In this document: piece after piece, positions 1 through 6,924 of the stretch
Position numbering within the stretch: the stretch's first letter is position 1
Layout of the letters: every line of letters starts with the position of its first letter
Assembly (NCBI GenBank): GCA_046728075.1
Contig: JBKPDV010000297.1
Location: forward strand, 1 to 18,240
Origin: JBKPDV01 sp046728075
Lineage (GTDB): Bacteria; Acidobacteriota; Thermoanaerobaculia; UBA5066; Gp7-AA6
Reading direction: 5' to 3'
DNA: 18,240 nucleotides
Program-made: the position numbers and the translations under genes
The notes under the pieces: generated by a model
Told to the model about the DNA's origin: nothing
Database searches by the model: none
The model's input: the letters and a program-made list of their open reading frames with translations, nothing else

Positions 1-1088
1 TCTCCAACCGATTCAACGCGGACGTCTCGAACTCGCGGACTCGACGCGAGCGTAGACCCCCGGCCGCCCACGGCCGCGAGCGCCGCCGCGCCCCCGAGAA
101 TTCGCGGCGCGATGAAAACGGCGACCCGATCGACGAGACCGGCGTCGAAAAAGCTTCCGAGCGTCTCCGCTCCGCCTTCGACCAGAACGCTCGTGATCTC
201 GCGCCGCGCCATTGCGGCGGCGGCGCGGCGCAGATCCACCCGCCCCTGTCGGCGGGAGGGGAAACTCCAGACCTCCACGCCGCGCAGCGCGAGCCGCCGG
301 GCCCGGGGGTGACTCTCCGGGAGGGCCGTCAGGACGACGCGGTTGCCTGGCTCCCGAAAGAGGCGTGCCCCTTCGGGAGCCCGAAGCCGGCCGTCCAGAA
401 CGATCCGCCAGGGAGTCGTCTTGTTGCGGCCCAAACGCCTCGTCAGCCGAGGATCGTCGGCGAGAACCGTGCCGGCGCCCACGAGCACCGCGTCGTATTC
501 CTCGCGCAGGAGGAGCGCACGGCGGCGCGGCGCGCTCCCGGTGATCCACCGGCTCTCCCCGCGGGAGGTCGCGATGCGGCCGTCGAGGCTCGACGCCCAC
601 TTGGCGAGCACGAAGGGCCGGCGCTCGTCCGCCCAAGTGCGAAATCTCTCGTTCTGTTCCTCCGCCCGCCGACGCCGGGCGGCGTCCGCGGAAAGCACCT
701 CGACCCCGGCCCGTGAGAGACGGCGCAGCCCGCGGCCCCGCACGAGAGAATGGGGATCACCCGATCCGACGATGACGCGAGAAACGCCGGCCTCGACGAT
801 CGCGTCCGCGCACGGGGGCGTCCTTCCGAAGTGGGCGCAGGGCTCGAGCGTCACGTAGAGATCGGCGCCTTGCGCCCGGCTTCCCGCCCGCGCGAGCGCC
901 GCGGCCTCCGCATGGTGCCCGCCGGCCCGCCGGTGAAAGGCCTCGCCGATCACGCGGCCAGCTCGCACCAAAACGGCCCCGACCATAGGGTTGGGGGAGA
1001 CGGTGTATCGGCCGAGCTCCGCGAGGTCGAGCGCGCGGTCCATCCATTTGAGGTCCACCGAGTTGGACTGTCTCTTTTTCCCCGCCAT
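1..1088 (-). CDS. ribD: Bifunctional riboflavin biosynthesis protein RibD (3' end outside window)
   Basis: Deaminase plus reductase carrying out the second and third steps from GTP to riboflavin: deamination of the diaminopyrimidine, then NADPH-dependent reduction of the ribosyl side chain. Read from the ATG at 1088 the frame is open to the window edge (about 362 codons), close to the usual family length, so only a few C-terminal residues should be missing. The N-terminal deaminase domain has the zinc motif HAE at about residues 59-61 and EPCAHFGRTPPC at about 82-93. The reductase domain begins near residue 157 with RPFVLAKWASSLDGRIA, followed by SRWITG, VGAGTVLADDP and VEGGAETLGSF. The start has no Shine-Dalgarno sequence; a heptamer array lies 4 bp upstream. 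No other rib gene is in view; the remainder could lie beyond position 1. The family call is very safe; the start is likely, since an in-frame ATG 15 codons later is the alternative. Confidence 0.95.
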   Translation of the reverse strand, partial: MAGKKRQSNSVDLKWMDRALDLAELGRYTVSPNPMVGAVLVRAGRVIGEAFHRRAGGHHAEAAALARAGSRAQGADLYVTLEPCAHFGRTPPCADAIVEAGVSRVIVGSGDPHSLVRGRGLRRLSRAGVEVLSADAARRRRAEEQNERFRTWADERRPFVLAKWASSLDGRIATSRGESRWITGSAPRRRALLLREEYDAVLVGAGTVLADDPRLTRRLGRNKTTPWRIVLDGRLRAPEGARLFREPGNRVVLTALPESHPRARRLALRGVEVWSFPSRRQGRVDLRRAAAAMARREITSVLVEGGAETLGSFFDAGLVDRVAVFIAPRILGGAAALAAVGGRGSTLASSPRVRDVRVESVG

Positions 1089-1092
1089 CACC

Positions 1093-1170
1093 GAGTGATA
1101 AGTGACGAGTAACGAGTGACGAGTGACGAGCTGGATTCCTTCTTGTCACTTGTCACTTGTCACTCGTCAC
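1093..1170. repeat. Inverted pair of heptamer tandem repeats between ftsY and ribD
   Basis: Left arm 1093-1130 is built of 7-bp units (GAGTGAT, AAGTGAC, GAGTAAC, GAGTGAC twice, then GAG). Right arm 1143-1170 is TTGTCAC three times and TCGTCAC once, the reverse complement of the same unit. Bases 1102-1130 can pair with 1142-1170 around an 11-nt loop, leaving four non-Watson-Crick positions; three of these would be G.U pairs in plus-strand RNA. The right arm overlaps the last three codons and the TGA of ftsY. There is no U-tract, so it is not a classical intrinsic terminator. Confidence 0.9.
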
Positions 1171-2119
1171 TTCCTCCCAGCAGCGCCGCTGCATACTCCG
1201 CCGGATCGAACGGCACGAGATCGTCGATCGCCTCCCCCACTCCCACATAGAGCACCGGCAACTTCAGCTCGCGATAGATCGCCAGAACGACCCCCCCCTT
1301 CGCGCTGCCGTCCAGCTTGGTCAGCACCACGCCGGTCGCGCCCGCGGCCTCGACGAAGCGTCGAGCTTGCGCCAGGCCGTTGACTCCCGTCGTCGCGTCC
1401 AAGACGAGCAGGGTCTGATGCGGCGCACCGGCCACCTCGCGGGAGGCAACGCGGCGCATTTTCGCGAGCTCCTCCATCAGGTTCTGCTTCGTGTGAAGGC
1501 GGCCTGCGGTGTCCACCAGCAGAATTCCCATCCCGCGAGCCTTCGCGGCGGCCAGAGCGTCGAAGAGAACCGCGGAGGGATCGGCACCTTCCCGGTGTCG
1601 GATCACCGGCACGCCCAGGCGCTCTCCCCAGACTCCGAGCTGCTCGATCGCTCCGGCTCGGAACGTGTCGGCGGCGGCGAGCAGAACCGATCGTCCTCGC
1701 TGAAGCTCTTGTGCCGCGAGCTTGGCCGTCGTGGTCGTCTTGCCAGAACCGTTGACGCCGACAAGGAAGACGACCTCCAGCGATCGGGCGGCGTACGCGG
1801 GCGGACGCGGAGCCGAGGCCAGAAGTTTCTCGATCTCGTCGCGCAGGAGCCGGCGCAGCTCCGGAAGGTCCGCCCGCTCCAGGGGGATCGTACGTCCACG
1901 CACGCCCTCTGCCAATGCGGCCGCCGTTTCCGCGCCCACGTCCGCCTCGATGAGTGTTTCTTCGAGGGTTTCCAGCACGGACTCGTCGAAGCCCAGACCC
2001 TTCTTCACCGCGGTCCCGAGCTTTTCGAGGATTTCGGTGTGGGTCATGAAGAGCCCGCGCCGGACTTTCGCCAGGAAACCGCCGCGAGAGACGGGCGGAG
2101 AGACGGGTTCTTCCGTCAT
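1160..2119 (-). CDS. ftsY: Signal recognition particle receptor FtsY
   Basis: SRP-receptor GTPase (319 aa) that docks SRP-ribosome complexes at the inner membrane for co-translational insertion. The NG domain is complete: four-helix N part at about residues 25-110, P-loop GVNGSGKTTT at 121-130, the ADTFRAGAIEQL segment at 150-161, DTAGR at 203-207, TKLDGSAKGG at 267-276 and the closing DLVPFD at 300-305. The long acidic A domain of E. coli FtsY is absent, as in many bacteria; only about 25 residues precede the N domain. The ATG at 2119 has no Shine-Dalgarno sequence. The last residues before the stop (SDE) are encoded by heptamer repeat units, so the natural C terminus appears to have been replaced or extended by the array. 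Ffh would be the partner but is not in this window. Confidence 0.97.
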   Translation of the reverse strand: MTEEPVSPPVSRGGFLAKVRRGLFMTHTEILEKLGTAVKKGLGFDESVLETLEETLIEADVGAETAAALAEGVRGRTIPLERADLPELRRLLRDEIEKLLASAPRPPAYAARSLEVVFLVGVNGSGKTTTTAKLAAQELQRGRSVLLAAADTFRAGAIEQLGVWGERLGVPVIRHREGADPSAVLFDALAAAKARGMGILLVDTAGRLHTKQNLMEELAKMRRVASREVAGAPHQTLLVLDATTGVNGLAQARRFVEAAGATGVVLTKLDGSAKGGVVLAIYRELKLPVLYVGVGEAIDDLVPFDPAEYAAALLGGSDE

Positions 2120-2146
2120 GGGAGGTGGATTATGCCAAGGAAGAAG

Positions 2147-2213
2147 TCAGTTCTCAGTTTTCAGTTGAGTAGGCGGCCACTGAGAACTGAGAACTGATCA
2201 CTGAAAACTGAAA
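2147..2213. repeat. Inverted heptamer array between TPR lipoprotein gene and ftsY
   Basis: Left arm 2147-2167 has three units (TCAGTTC, TCAGTTT, TCAGTTG). The right arm 2179-2213 has five units (ACTGAGA twice, ACTGATC, ACTGAAA twice). Bases 2147-2165 pair with 2179-2197 with one mismatch around a 13-nt loop. The array begins one base beyond the lipoprotein stop codon and ends 27 bp before the ftsY start, so it fills most of this co-directional gap. Confidence 0.9.
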
Positions 2214-2214
2214 G

Positions 2215-2994
2215 CTATTTCATCCCCTGCGTCGACTCGAGCAGGACGCGGGCCTTCATGCCGATCTCCCCTTCGGGGTCCAGCTCCGCCGCGCGCTCCA
2301 GGTACCGGCGGCCGAGGGGATACTTCTTCATCGTCACGAGGACGAGACCCAGACGCAGATTCGCTTGAGCGTCCTTCGGCTCCAGGCGCAGGACTTCGAG
2401 GTAATCCTCGGCCGCGGCCCCCATGTCTCCCTTCGACTCCCGCGCGACCCCGCGACCCATGATCGCAGGCAGGGACTTGGGCTCGAGCGACATGGCCAGC
2501 GCGAATTCCGACTCCGCGCGATCGAAGTCTTTCTGGCGAAGACGCAGACGCCCGCGGTTGATCGCGATCTCCAGGCGATCTTCCGGAACAGCCGAGGAGT
2601 CCGCCCACTTGAAGTCTTCCTCGGCCTCGAGGTAGTGGGAAGCCTCCGTGCGCGCGATCGCGCGGTGAATCCGATAGGACACTTTCTCGGGAGACAGTTT
2701 GATGGCTTTGTCGAGGGAGTCCAGAGACTCCTTCACCTTCCCCTGAGCGAGCAGCGCCACTCCCAAGCCGTCGTAGAGCTCGGGATTCCGCGGGTCGTTC
2801 TTCAGGGCGTCGCGGTAGGTGTTTTCCGCGTCGGAAAAGCGGCCGTCGCGCAAGAGCACGGCGGCCATCCGCTCGTTGAGAAGCACTTCCGCCGAGGTTT
2901 TCGTCGGGCCGCTGGTGGAGCTGCAAGCCGTCAGAAGACTCAGCAGCGCAGCCATCGCCCACTCTCCGGGGGGTTGAGCACCAAGCCGAAACAT
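2215..2994 (-). CDS. TPR-repeat lipoprotein
   Basis: Predicted exported lipoprotein (259 aa) consisting almost entirely of tetratricopeptide repeats. The N terminus has a hydrophobic stretch ending in the lipobox LTAC with Cys24, followed by SSTSGP, so processing by signal peptidase II is expected. About five to six TPR units run from residue 36 to 243, for example NPELYDGLGVALLAQGKVKE and the last unit ending AAELDPEG. TPR lipoproteins act as scaffolds (PilF/PilW and BamD are known examples), but sequence alone does not tell which role this has. The start is uncertain: ATG 2994 gives a normal signal length, GTG 3003 would overlap the upstream stop (GTGA) and has GAGAGG just upstream, while ATG 2955 would leave too short a signal. 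It follows the HD-GYP gene by 5 bp and is probably co-transcribed with it. Confidence 0.85.
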   Translation of the reverse strand: MFRLGAQPPGEWAMAALLSLLTACSSTSGPTKTSAEVLLNERMAAVLLRDGRFSDAENTYRDALKNDPRNPELYDGLGVALLAQGKVKESLDSLDKAIKLSPEKVSYRIHRAIARTEASHYLEAEEDFKWADSSAVPEDRLEIAINRGRLRLRQKDFDRAESEFALAMSLEPKSLPAIMGRGVARESKGDMGAAAEDYLEVLRLEPKDAQANLRLGLVLVTMKKYPLGRRYLERAAELDPEGEIGMKARVLLESTQGMK

Positions 2995-2999
2995 CCGGC

Positions 3000-4721
3000 T
3001 CACAGCGCCTCTCTTAACATTGGCTCTTCCGCCTCGACCGGGAGCTGGATGCCCAGCGCAACGATCGAGCCCTTCTCGTAGGCGCGCAGGAAGGCATCGA
3101 CGACGGTCGGCTCGAAGCGCACGCCCGCGAACTGCCGGATGCGGCCGATCACGAAACCCATTTCCATCGCCTTCTGGTAGGGGCGCGTCGTGGTCATGGC
3201 GTCGAAGGTATCCGCGACGGTGACGATGCGCGCCTGCAACGGAATCTCCTCTCCCTTGAGGCCTTCCGGATAGCCACCGCCTCCCCACTTCTCGTGATGG
3301 TACTTCATGCCCGGGATGACGTTGGCCAGCTGCGGGATGGCCGACATGATCGCCGCCCCCTTGATCGGGTGCGTCTTCATCTGCTCGAACTCGTCCTCGG
3401 TCAACGCCGTGGGCTTGCGGATGATCCGGTCGTCCACCCCGATCTTGCCGACGTCATGTAAGAGAGCGGAGAGCCGGGTCCGCTCGACGTCCTCCGCAGG
3501 CAGTCCCATTTCGGTCGCGATCGCGGCCGCGTAGGTGGCGACCCGCTCGGAGTGGCCGCGGGTGTACGGATCCTTCGCGTCGATCGCCTCTGCGAGCGCC
3601 CGGATCGAGGAGAGGAACAGCTCGCGGTTCTCCCGAGCGGCGCGCTGCACATCCTCGAAGGCGACTCGAATCGAAGCGCTCATCCGGTTGAAGCTCTCCG
3701 AAAGCGCGGCCAGCTCCGCCGTGCCGGCGACTTCGACCGTGGAGCCATAGGCGCCCTCGCTGATGGCCCGCGTCGAGTCCGCAAGCCGCGCGATGGGATT
3801 CGAGAGTCTGCGCGCGAAGAAAAAGGCCAGGACGAACGCCCCCGCGAGAGCAATCGCGCCCCAGATCAACGTGTCCCGCACCATCTGGTTGACGGTGGCG
3901 AACGCGAGGTCCCGATCGCGCTCCACCAGCACCCCCCAGGGCGGCTGGCCGACCGGCGCGATCGAGGCGAGCACCGCGCCATTGCGCGTCTCCTCCGAGC
4001 GGGTCAGGCGGGCGGGAAACCGCACGAAGTCCGTGACGAGCGAGGAGGCTCGCCTCTCCTGCGTCCCGGCGGCGTCCGGAAAGAAGACGTTGCCCTCGCG
4101 GTCCACGAGCATCGCGCGGACTTCCTTTTTCGCCTCCGCTCGAAACTCATGCAGGATCGTTTGCCAGGAGAGCAGTCCTTCGACGACTCCGATCCGCTCT
4201 TTGTTTTCGTTTTCGACGGGCAGGGCGAGGACGGCAACCGGCCCGAGTTGGCGGACGAAGAAAGGCTTGCCCAGATAAACCGCGCCATCACGAGCCGACT
4301 CGAAGCCCTTGCGGAACTCGAACTCGACCTGGGGCAGATGGAGGTCGGGACCCGCGAAGCTGCCCTCCCCGCCGAAACGGATCCCGCGCAGGGCGACCAG
4401 CTGAGGGCGGCCCGCCAGCACGGAGCCGAGGATTTCCGGGACCTCGGAAGACGTGAAAGGGTCTTTTCCAGTCAGTTGGCCCGCCAGCCGGAGCGACTCG
4501 GCGGCACCTTTCAGTCCCTCGCGGGCGGAGGCGTAGAAGGCGGCCACGTGATCGGCCAGCGCCGAGGAGGACCGGGTGAGGTACTTCTCCTCGAGGGTCT
4601 CCAGAGTCCGCCGGTTGCGCCGGATGAGGATGTAGTCGGAGAAAAGCAGCGGCACCAGAGCGGCCACCACCAGGGCCCCGCACAGCAGGACGAAGAGTCG
4701 GATCCTCCGCCTAGGCCCCAT
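3000..4721 (-). CDS. Membrane HD-GYP cyclic-di-GMP phosphodiesterase with HAMP domain
   Basis: Predicted transmembrane signalling enzyme of 573 aa. Order: membrane helix about 8-29, extracytoplasmic sensor region about 30-280 (probably a Cache-like fold, inferred from the two-helix layout and size), membrane helix about 284-303, HAMP about 303-355, HD-GYP about 365-560. The catalytic signature is complete: H390, HD at 422-423 (HDVGKIGVDD), H451 (THP), HH at 475-476, GYP at 483-485 and D504 in VADTFDAMTTTRPYQ. Such enzymes hydrolyse c-di-GMP to pGpG or GMP and so lower the signal that favours sessile life. The open frame continues upstream to 5354, but that part is antisense to tonB and has no membrane or domain logic. 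ATG 4721 directly precedes a basic N terminus and helix, so it was chosen. A TATAAT about 95 bp upstream may be its promoter. Confidence 0.93.
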   Translation of the reverse strand: MGPRRRIRLFVLLCGALVVAALVPLLFSDYILIRRNRRTLETLEEKYLTRSSSALADHVAAFYASAREGLKGAAESLRLAGQLTGKDPFTSSEVPEILGSVLAGRPQLVALRGIRFGGEGSFAGPDLHLPQVEFEFRKGFESARDGAVYLGKPFFVRQLGPVAVLALPVENENKERIGVVEGLLSWQTILHEFRAEAKKEVRAMLVDREGNVFFPDAAGTQERRASSLVTDFVRFPARLTRSEETRNGAVLASIAPVGQPPWGVLVERDRDLAFATVNQMVRDTLIWGAIALAGAFVLAFFFARRLSNPIARLADSTRAISEGAYGSTVEVAGTAELAALSESFNRMSASIRVAFEDVQRAARENRELFLSSIRALAEAIDAKDPYTRGHSERVATYAAAIATEMGLPAEDVERTRLSALLHDVGKIGVDDRIIRKPTALTEDEFEQMKTHPIKGAAIMSAIPQLANVIPGMKYHHEKWGGGGYPEGLKGEEIPLQARIVTVADTFDAMTTTRPYQKAMEMGFVIGRIRQFAGVRFEPTVVDAFLRAYEKGSIVALGIQLPVEAEEPMLREAL

Positions 4722-4817
4722 GACTGCCTGCCCACTCCGGGAGCCTTCCGGCGCAGGCGTCTGCCGGCCCGGAGTCGGGCATGAGAGGAGAGACCGGAGC
4801 CTGGAACACGGGCTTCC

Positions 4818-4823
4818 ATTATA
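4818..4823 (-). promoter_or_regulatory. Candidate -10 box for the HD-GYP/lipoprotein operon
   Basis: The minus strand reads TATAAT exactly, in the divergent gap, giving a leader of roughly 90 nt to the ATG at 4721. No good TTGACA-like hexamer lies 16-18 bp upstream, so the match may be chance or may depend on an activator or another sigma factor. Confidence 0.35.
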
Positions 4824-4849
4824 GCGGCAGAGCCGCGTTTCTCCCGCTG

Positions 4850-4869
4850 CCGACCGGGAACCCGGTCGG
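4850..4869. promoter_or_regulatory. Perfect 20-bp palindromic site in the HD-GYP/tonB divergent region
   Basis: Two perfect 9-bp arms, CCGACCGGG and CCCGGTCGG, are separated by AA. The site lies 36 bp before the tonB start and about 27 bp upstream of the minus-strand TATAAT. A dimeric regulator could bind here and control both genes; a hairpin in the tonB leader is the alternative. No protein can be named from the sequence. Confidence 0.45.
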
Positions 4870-4891
4870 GATCCGCGGTGTCTCACTCGTT

Positions 4892-4898
4892 GGGGAGG
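4892..4898 (+). promoter_or_regulatory. Ribosome binding site of tonB
   Basis: GGGGAGG sits 7 nt before the ATG at 4906 and only 4 nt before the GTG at 4903, so it favours the ATG. It is one of the few strong Shine-Dalgarno sequences in the window. Confidence 0.7.
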
Positions 4899-4905
4899 CG
4901 AAGTG

Positions 4906-5646
4906 ATGTTCGAAACGGTTTTCCGAATGGCCGCTGCCGGATCTTCCCGCTCCGACCGCCGGTGGCGATCCCTTCCGGCTGCGATCGGCTTGCACGGTCT
5001 CGTGTTCGCGTTCGTTGCGCTCCTGTCCGTCCGCACCCTGAATGAGACTCCGGATCCTCCGCCTCCGATGGTTTTTCTGCAGGGCAACGCGCCGCCGCCT
5101 CCCCTCGGGGACGCGACACCCGCGCGGGATCCGGCTGCTTCGACAGCGGAGATTCTTCCCGTGACTCTGACCCAGCCCGAGGAATTGCGGCCGCAACCGC
5201 AACCCGTTCCTGACGAGACCGGCGTTCCAGCGACAGGCGGAATCGAAGGCCCCGGGCGGGAAACGTCCGGAGATCCAGACGGAAAAGAGAACGGCGCCGC
5301 CTCCGGCGTCTCCGGGAGCGAGGGCCGCGAAGGTCCGAGCGCGGGGGACTCCACGCGCCTCTTCGTGCCCGGCGGCGACGTGACCGAGCCGCGGCTCGTC
5401 TACAGAGTCGAGCCCTCCTATTCTGAGATTGCGCGCAAGCTGCGCCTCGAAGGCGTTGCCGTCCTTCAAGCGATCATCAGCGCGGACGGAAGGATCGAGG
5501 AGGTTCGGGTCGTTCAGTCGGCCCACGAACTTCTCGACGCGGACGCCGTGCGAGCGGTGAAGCAGTGGCGTTATCGGGCCGCCACCTGGAAGGGCCGCCC
5601 CGTCCGGGTCTCTTTGACCGTGACCGTCGAGTTCCGCCTCCGTTAG
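4906..5646 (+). CDS. TonB-family energy transducer
   Basis: Protein of 246 aa with classic TonB architecture: short cytoplasmic N terminus, one membrane anchor at about residues 24-42, a proline- and glycine-rich periplasmic spacer at about 45-158, and a C-terminal TonB domain at about 160-246. The C-terminal domain shows VEPSYSEIARKLRLEGVAV, the ISADGRIEEVRVVQS strand-turn-strand, and AVKQWRYRAATWKGRPVRV followed by a closing strand ending VEFRLR. TonB couples the proton gradient, through ExbB/ExbD, to outer-membrane receptors; the protein therefore implies a diderm cell. The spacer is acidic and glycine-rich rather than the Glu-Pro/Lys-Pro ladder of E. coli TonB. No exbB, exbD or receptor gene is adjacent, so this may be one of several TonB paralogues. 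It is transcribed away from the HD-GYP operon. Confidence 0.88.
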   Translation: MFETVFRMAAAGSSRSDRRWRSLPAAIGLHGLVFAFVALLSVRTLNETPDPPPPMVFLQGNAPPPPLGDATPARDPAASTAEILPVTLTQPEELRPQPQPVPDETGVPATGGIEGPGRETSGDPDGKENGAASGVSGSEGREGPSAGDSTRLFVPGGDVTEPRLVYRVEPSYSEIARKLRLEGVAVLQAIISADGRIEEVRVVQSAHELLDADAVRAVKQWRYRAATWKGRPVRVSLTVTVEFRLR

Positions 5647-5652
5647 CAGAGA

Positions 5653-5670
5653 TATATCAAACCTGATATA
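5653..5670. other. Short AT-rich hairpin after tonB
   Basis: TATATCA and TGATATA form a 7-bp stem around a 4-nt loop, 7 bp after the tonB stop codon. The AT content contrasts with the surrounding DNA. There is no T-run behind it, so a terminator function is only possible. Confidence 0.35.
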
Positions 5671-5689
5671 GAAGCTGGCTGGTCGACTT

Positions 5690-5738
5690 CCGAGTTCCGA
5701 CCACCGACAGCCGACTCCCGACTACCGACGACCGATTT
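5690..5738. repeat. Single-arm heptamer array between convergent tonB and aroB
   Basis: Seven consecutive 7-bp units start with CCGA: CCGAGTT, CCGACCA, CCGACAG, CCGACTC, CCGACTA, CCGACGA, CCGATTT. Four bases of each unit are nearly fixed and three vary. The fifth unit contains the aroB stop codon, so the final aroB residues (IGRR) are read from repeat units. A second arm is missing apart from a short GGCTGGTCG at 5677-5685, complementary to part of the array. Confidence 0.85.
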
Positions 5739-6795
5739 CCGTCTCCGCCGCAGCCTCCAGCCACTCCTCGATCGGGATCGCTTCTTCCATGCGCGCGCGG
5801 CCGATTCTCTCGAGCACGATGCCGGCGAGCCCTCGGGCGGTCGCCTTCTTGTCCCGAGCGAGAAAGGACGCGAGCGTCCTCGGGTCGCGATCGGGCGCCG
5901 GGAACGGACCGAGCCGAGCCAGGGCGTCGCGTACACGCTGGCTCTCCGCGGGAGCGAGCGCTGCTCGGCGCGCGGAGATCGGCAGCGCTGCCGCGATTCC
6001 CCAGGCCACCGCCTCTCCATGCTTCAAATCCCGATAACCGCCCGCGGCCTCGAACGCGTGGCCGAGAGTGTGGCCGAAGTTCAAGAGGCGCCGCCGGTCC
6101 TCTTCCCGCAGGTCCTCGGAAACGATCGCCGCCTTGACGGCGACTGCACCTGAGATCAGATCCGAGAGCGCGTCCGGCTCCCGCGCCAGAAGCGCGTCGA
6201 TCCGGTCTTCCGCGCGGTCGGCCAATGCCCGGTCGGCGATCCAGGCCGCCTTGAACCCCTCGACCAACCCGGCTCGGTAGTCCCGCTCGCCCAGAGTCTC
6301 GAGGGCCGTCGGATCGATCAGGATCGTCCTTGCCGGGTGAAAGGCCCCGAGCAGGTTCTTTCCTGCGGGCGTGTCGACTCCGGTCTTCCCGCCGATCGCC
6401 GCGTCGGTCATCGAACCGGTCGTCGTCGGCACGGCGTTCCACGCGACGCCGCGCAGGACGATGGCAGCGGCAAATCCCACGATGTCCGAGACGACTCCTC
6501 CCCCGACCGCCACAAAGGCGTCGTCGCGCCGCACTCCCGCCTCGATCGCTGCGTCGGCGATCCGTTTCACGGACTCGAGAGTTTTGGATTCCTCCCGGTC
6601 GTCCAGAGAGAGATCGGCGAGGAGCGAGCCGGAAAGGGCCCGCCGCACCCGCGCGGCCGCCGGCGCGGAGCCGTCGGAAGAGAACAGAAGAAAACGGCCC
6701 GAGGGAGAGGTCAGGAACTCCGCCGCGTTGTCGAGCAGCCCCGCCCCGATCGAGGCGACGCTGCCGGACCCCGCATCGATGCGGATTACCGCCAT
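5722..6795 (-). CDS. aroB: 3-dehydroquinate synthase
   Basis: Second step of the shikimate pathway: NAD- and metal-dependent conversion of DAHP to 3-dehydroquinate. The 357-aa length fits the family. Landmarks are GGGVVSDIVGFAAA at 98-111 (NAD loop), D131 with GGKTGV at 135-140, GKNLLGAF at 145-152, metal ligand E179 in LVEGFK, and the His ligands in FGHTLGHAFE (240-249) and KHGEAV (258-263). The PTTLLAQVDSS-like loop of well-studied homologues reads PTTTGSMTDAA here, and the Asn after GKTGV is Asp; the key Asp and Lys remain, so the enzyme is probably active. A good ribosome site (AGGGAG at 6803-6808) lies 7 nt before the ATG. The 3' end is built from the heptamer array. No aroK is adjacent. 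Confidence 0.94.
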   Translation of the reverse strand: MAVIRIDAGSGSVASIGAGLLDNAAEFLTSPSGRFLLFSSDGSAPAAARVRRALSGSLLADLSLDDREESKTLESVKRIADAAIEAGVRRDDAFVAVGGGVVSDIVGFAAAIVLRGVAWNAVPTTTGSMTDAAIGGKTGVDTPAGKNLLGAFHPARTILIDPTALETLGERDYRAGLVEGFKAAWIADRALADRAEDRIDALLAREPDALSDLISGAVAVKAAIVSEDLREEDRRRLLNFGHTLGHAFEAAGGYRDLKHGEAVAWGIAAALPISARRAALAPAESQRVRDALARLGPFPAPDRDPRTLASFLARDKKATARGLAGIVLERIGRARMEEAIPIEEWLEAAAETEIGRR

Positions 6796-6802
6796 GGGTC
6801 TG

Positions 6803-6808
6803 CTCCCT
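6803..6808 (-). promoter_or_regulatory. Ribosome binding site of aroB
   Basis: The minus strand reads AGGGAG, 7 nt before the ATG at 6795, which supports that start. Confidence 0.65.
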
Positions 6809-6812
6809 GTCC

Positions 6813-6917
6813 CCCCGGAAGAGGGCCGGGGTGAGGGGGAAACTTGTGGGAAGAAAGTGGAGCTTTCGACATTTGTCTTCCCCTCACCCTAACCCTCTCC
6901 CGGAGAGAGAGAGAGGG
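6813..6917. repeat. REP-like inverted element between aspS and aroB
   Basis: Right half 6880-6917 begins CCCCTCACCCTAACCCTCTC and can fold on itself (CCCTCTC with GAGAGGG across a GA-rich loop). Left half 6813-6840 is an imperfect reverse complement (GAGGGCCGGGGTGAGGGGG). The CCCTCACCC-type motif is common in REP-like elements of many GC-rich bacteria. The element fills the aspS/aroB gap, where the other gene-end gaps carry a heptamer array. Confidence 0.7.
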
Positions 6918-6924
6918 AACCCCT

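Noticed and set aside
1093..1170. Classical intrinsic terminator
   Set aside because: A long stem is possible, but neither strand has a T-run after it; a factor-dependent or other role remains open.
1157..2197. Plus-strand frame of 346 codons opposite ftsY
   Set aside because: ftsY on the minus strand is certain; the plus frame ends in repeat sequence and has no recognisable motif.
3552..4784. Long plus-strand open frame of 410 codons
   Set aside because: It is opposite the HD-GYP gene, low in hydrophobic residues and very rich in charged residues; it looks like a mirror of the real codons.
4722..5354. Upstream extension of the HD-GYP frame giving a 784-aa protein
   Set aside because: It is antisense to tonB, rich in Arg, Pro and Gly, and has no domain or membrane logic; the membrane helix with basic start begins at 4721.
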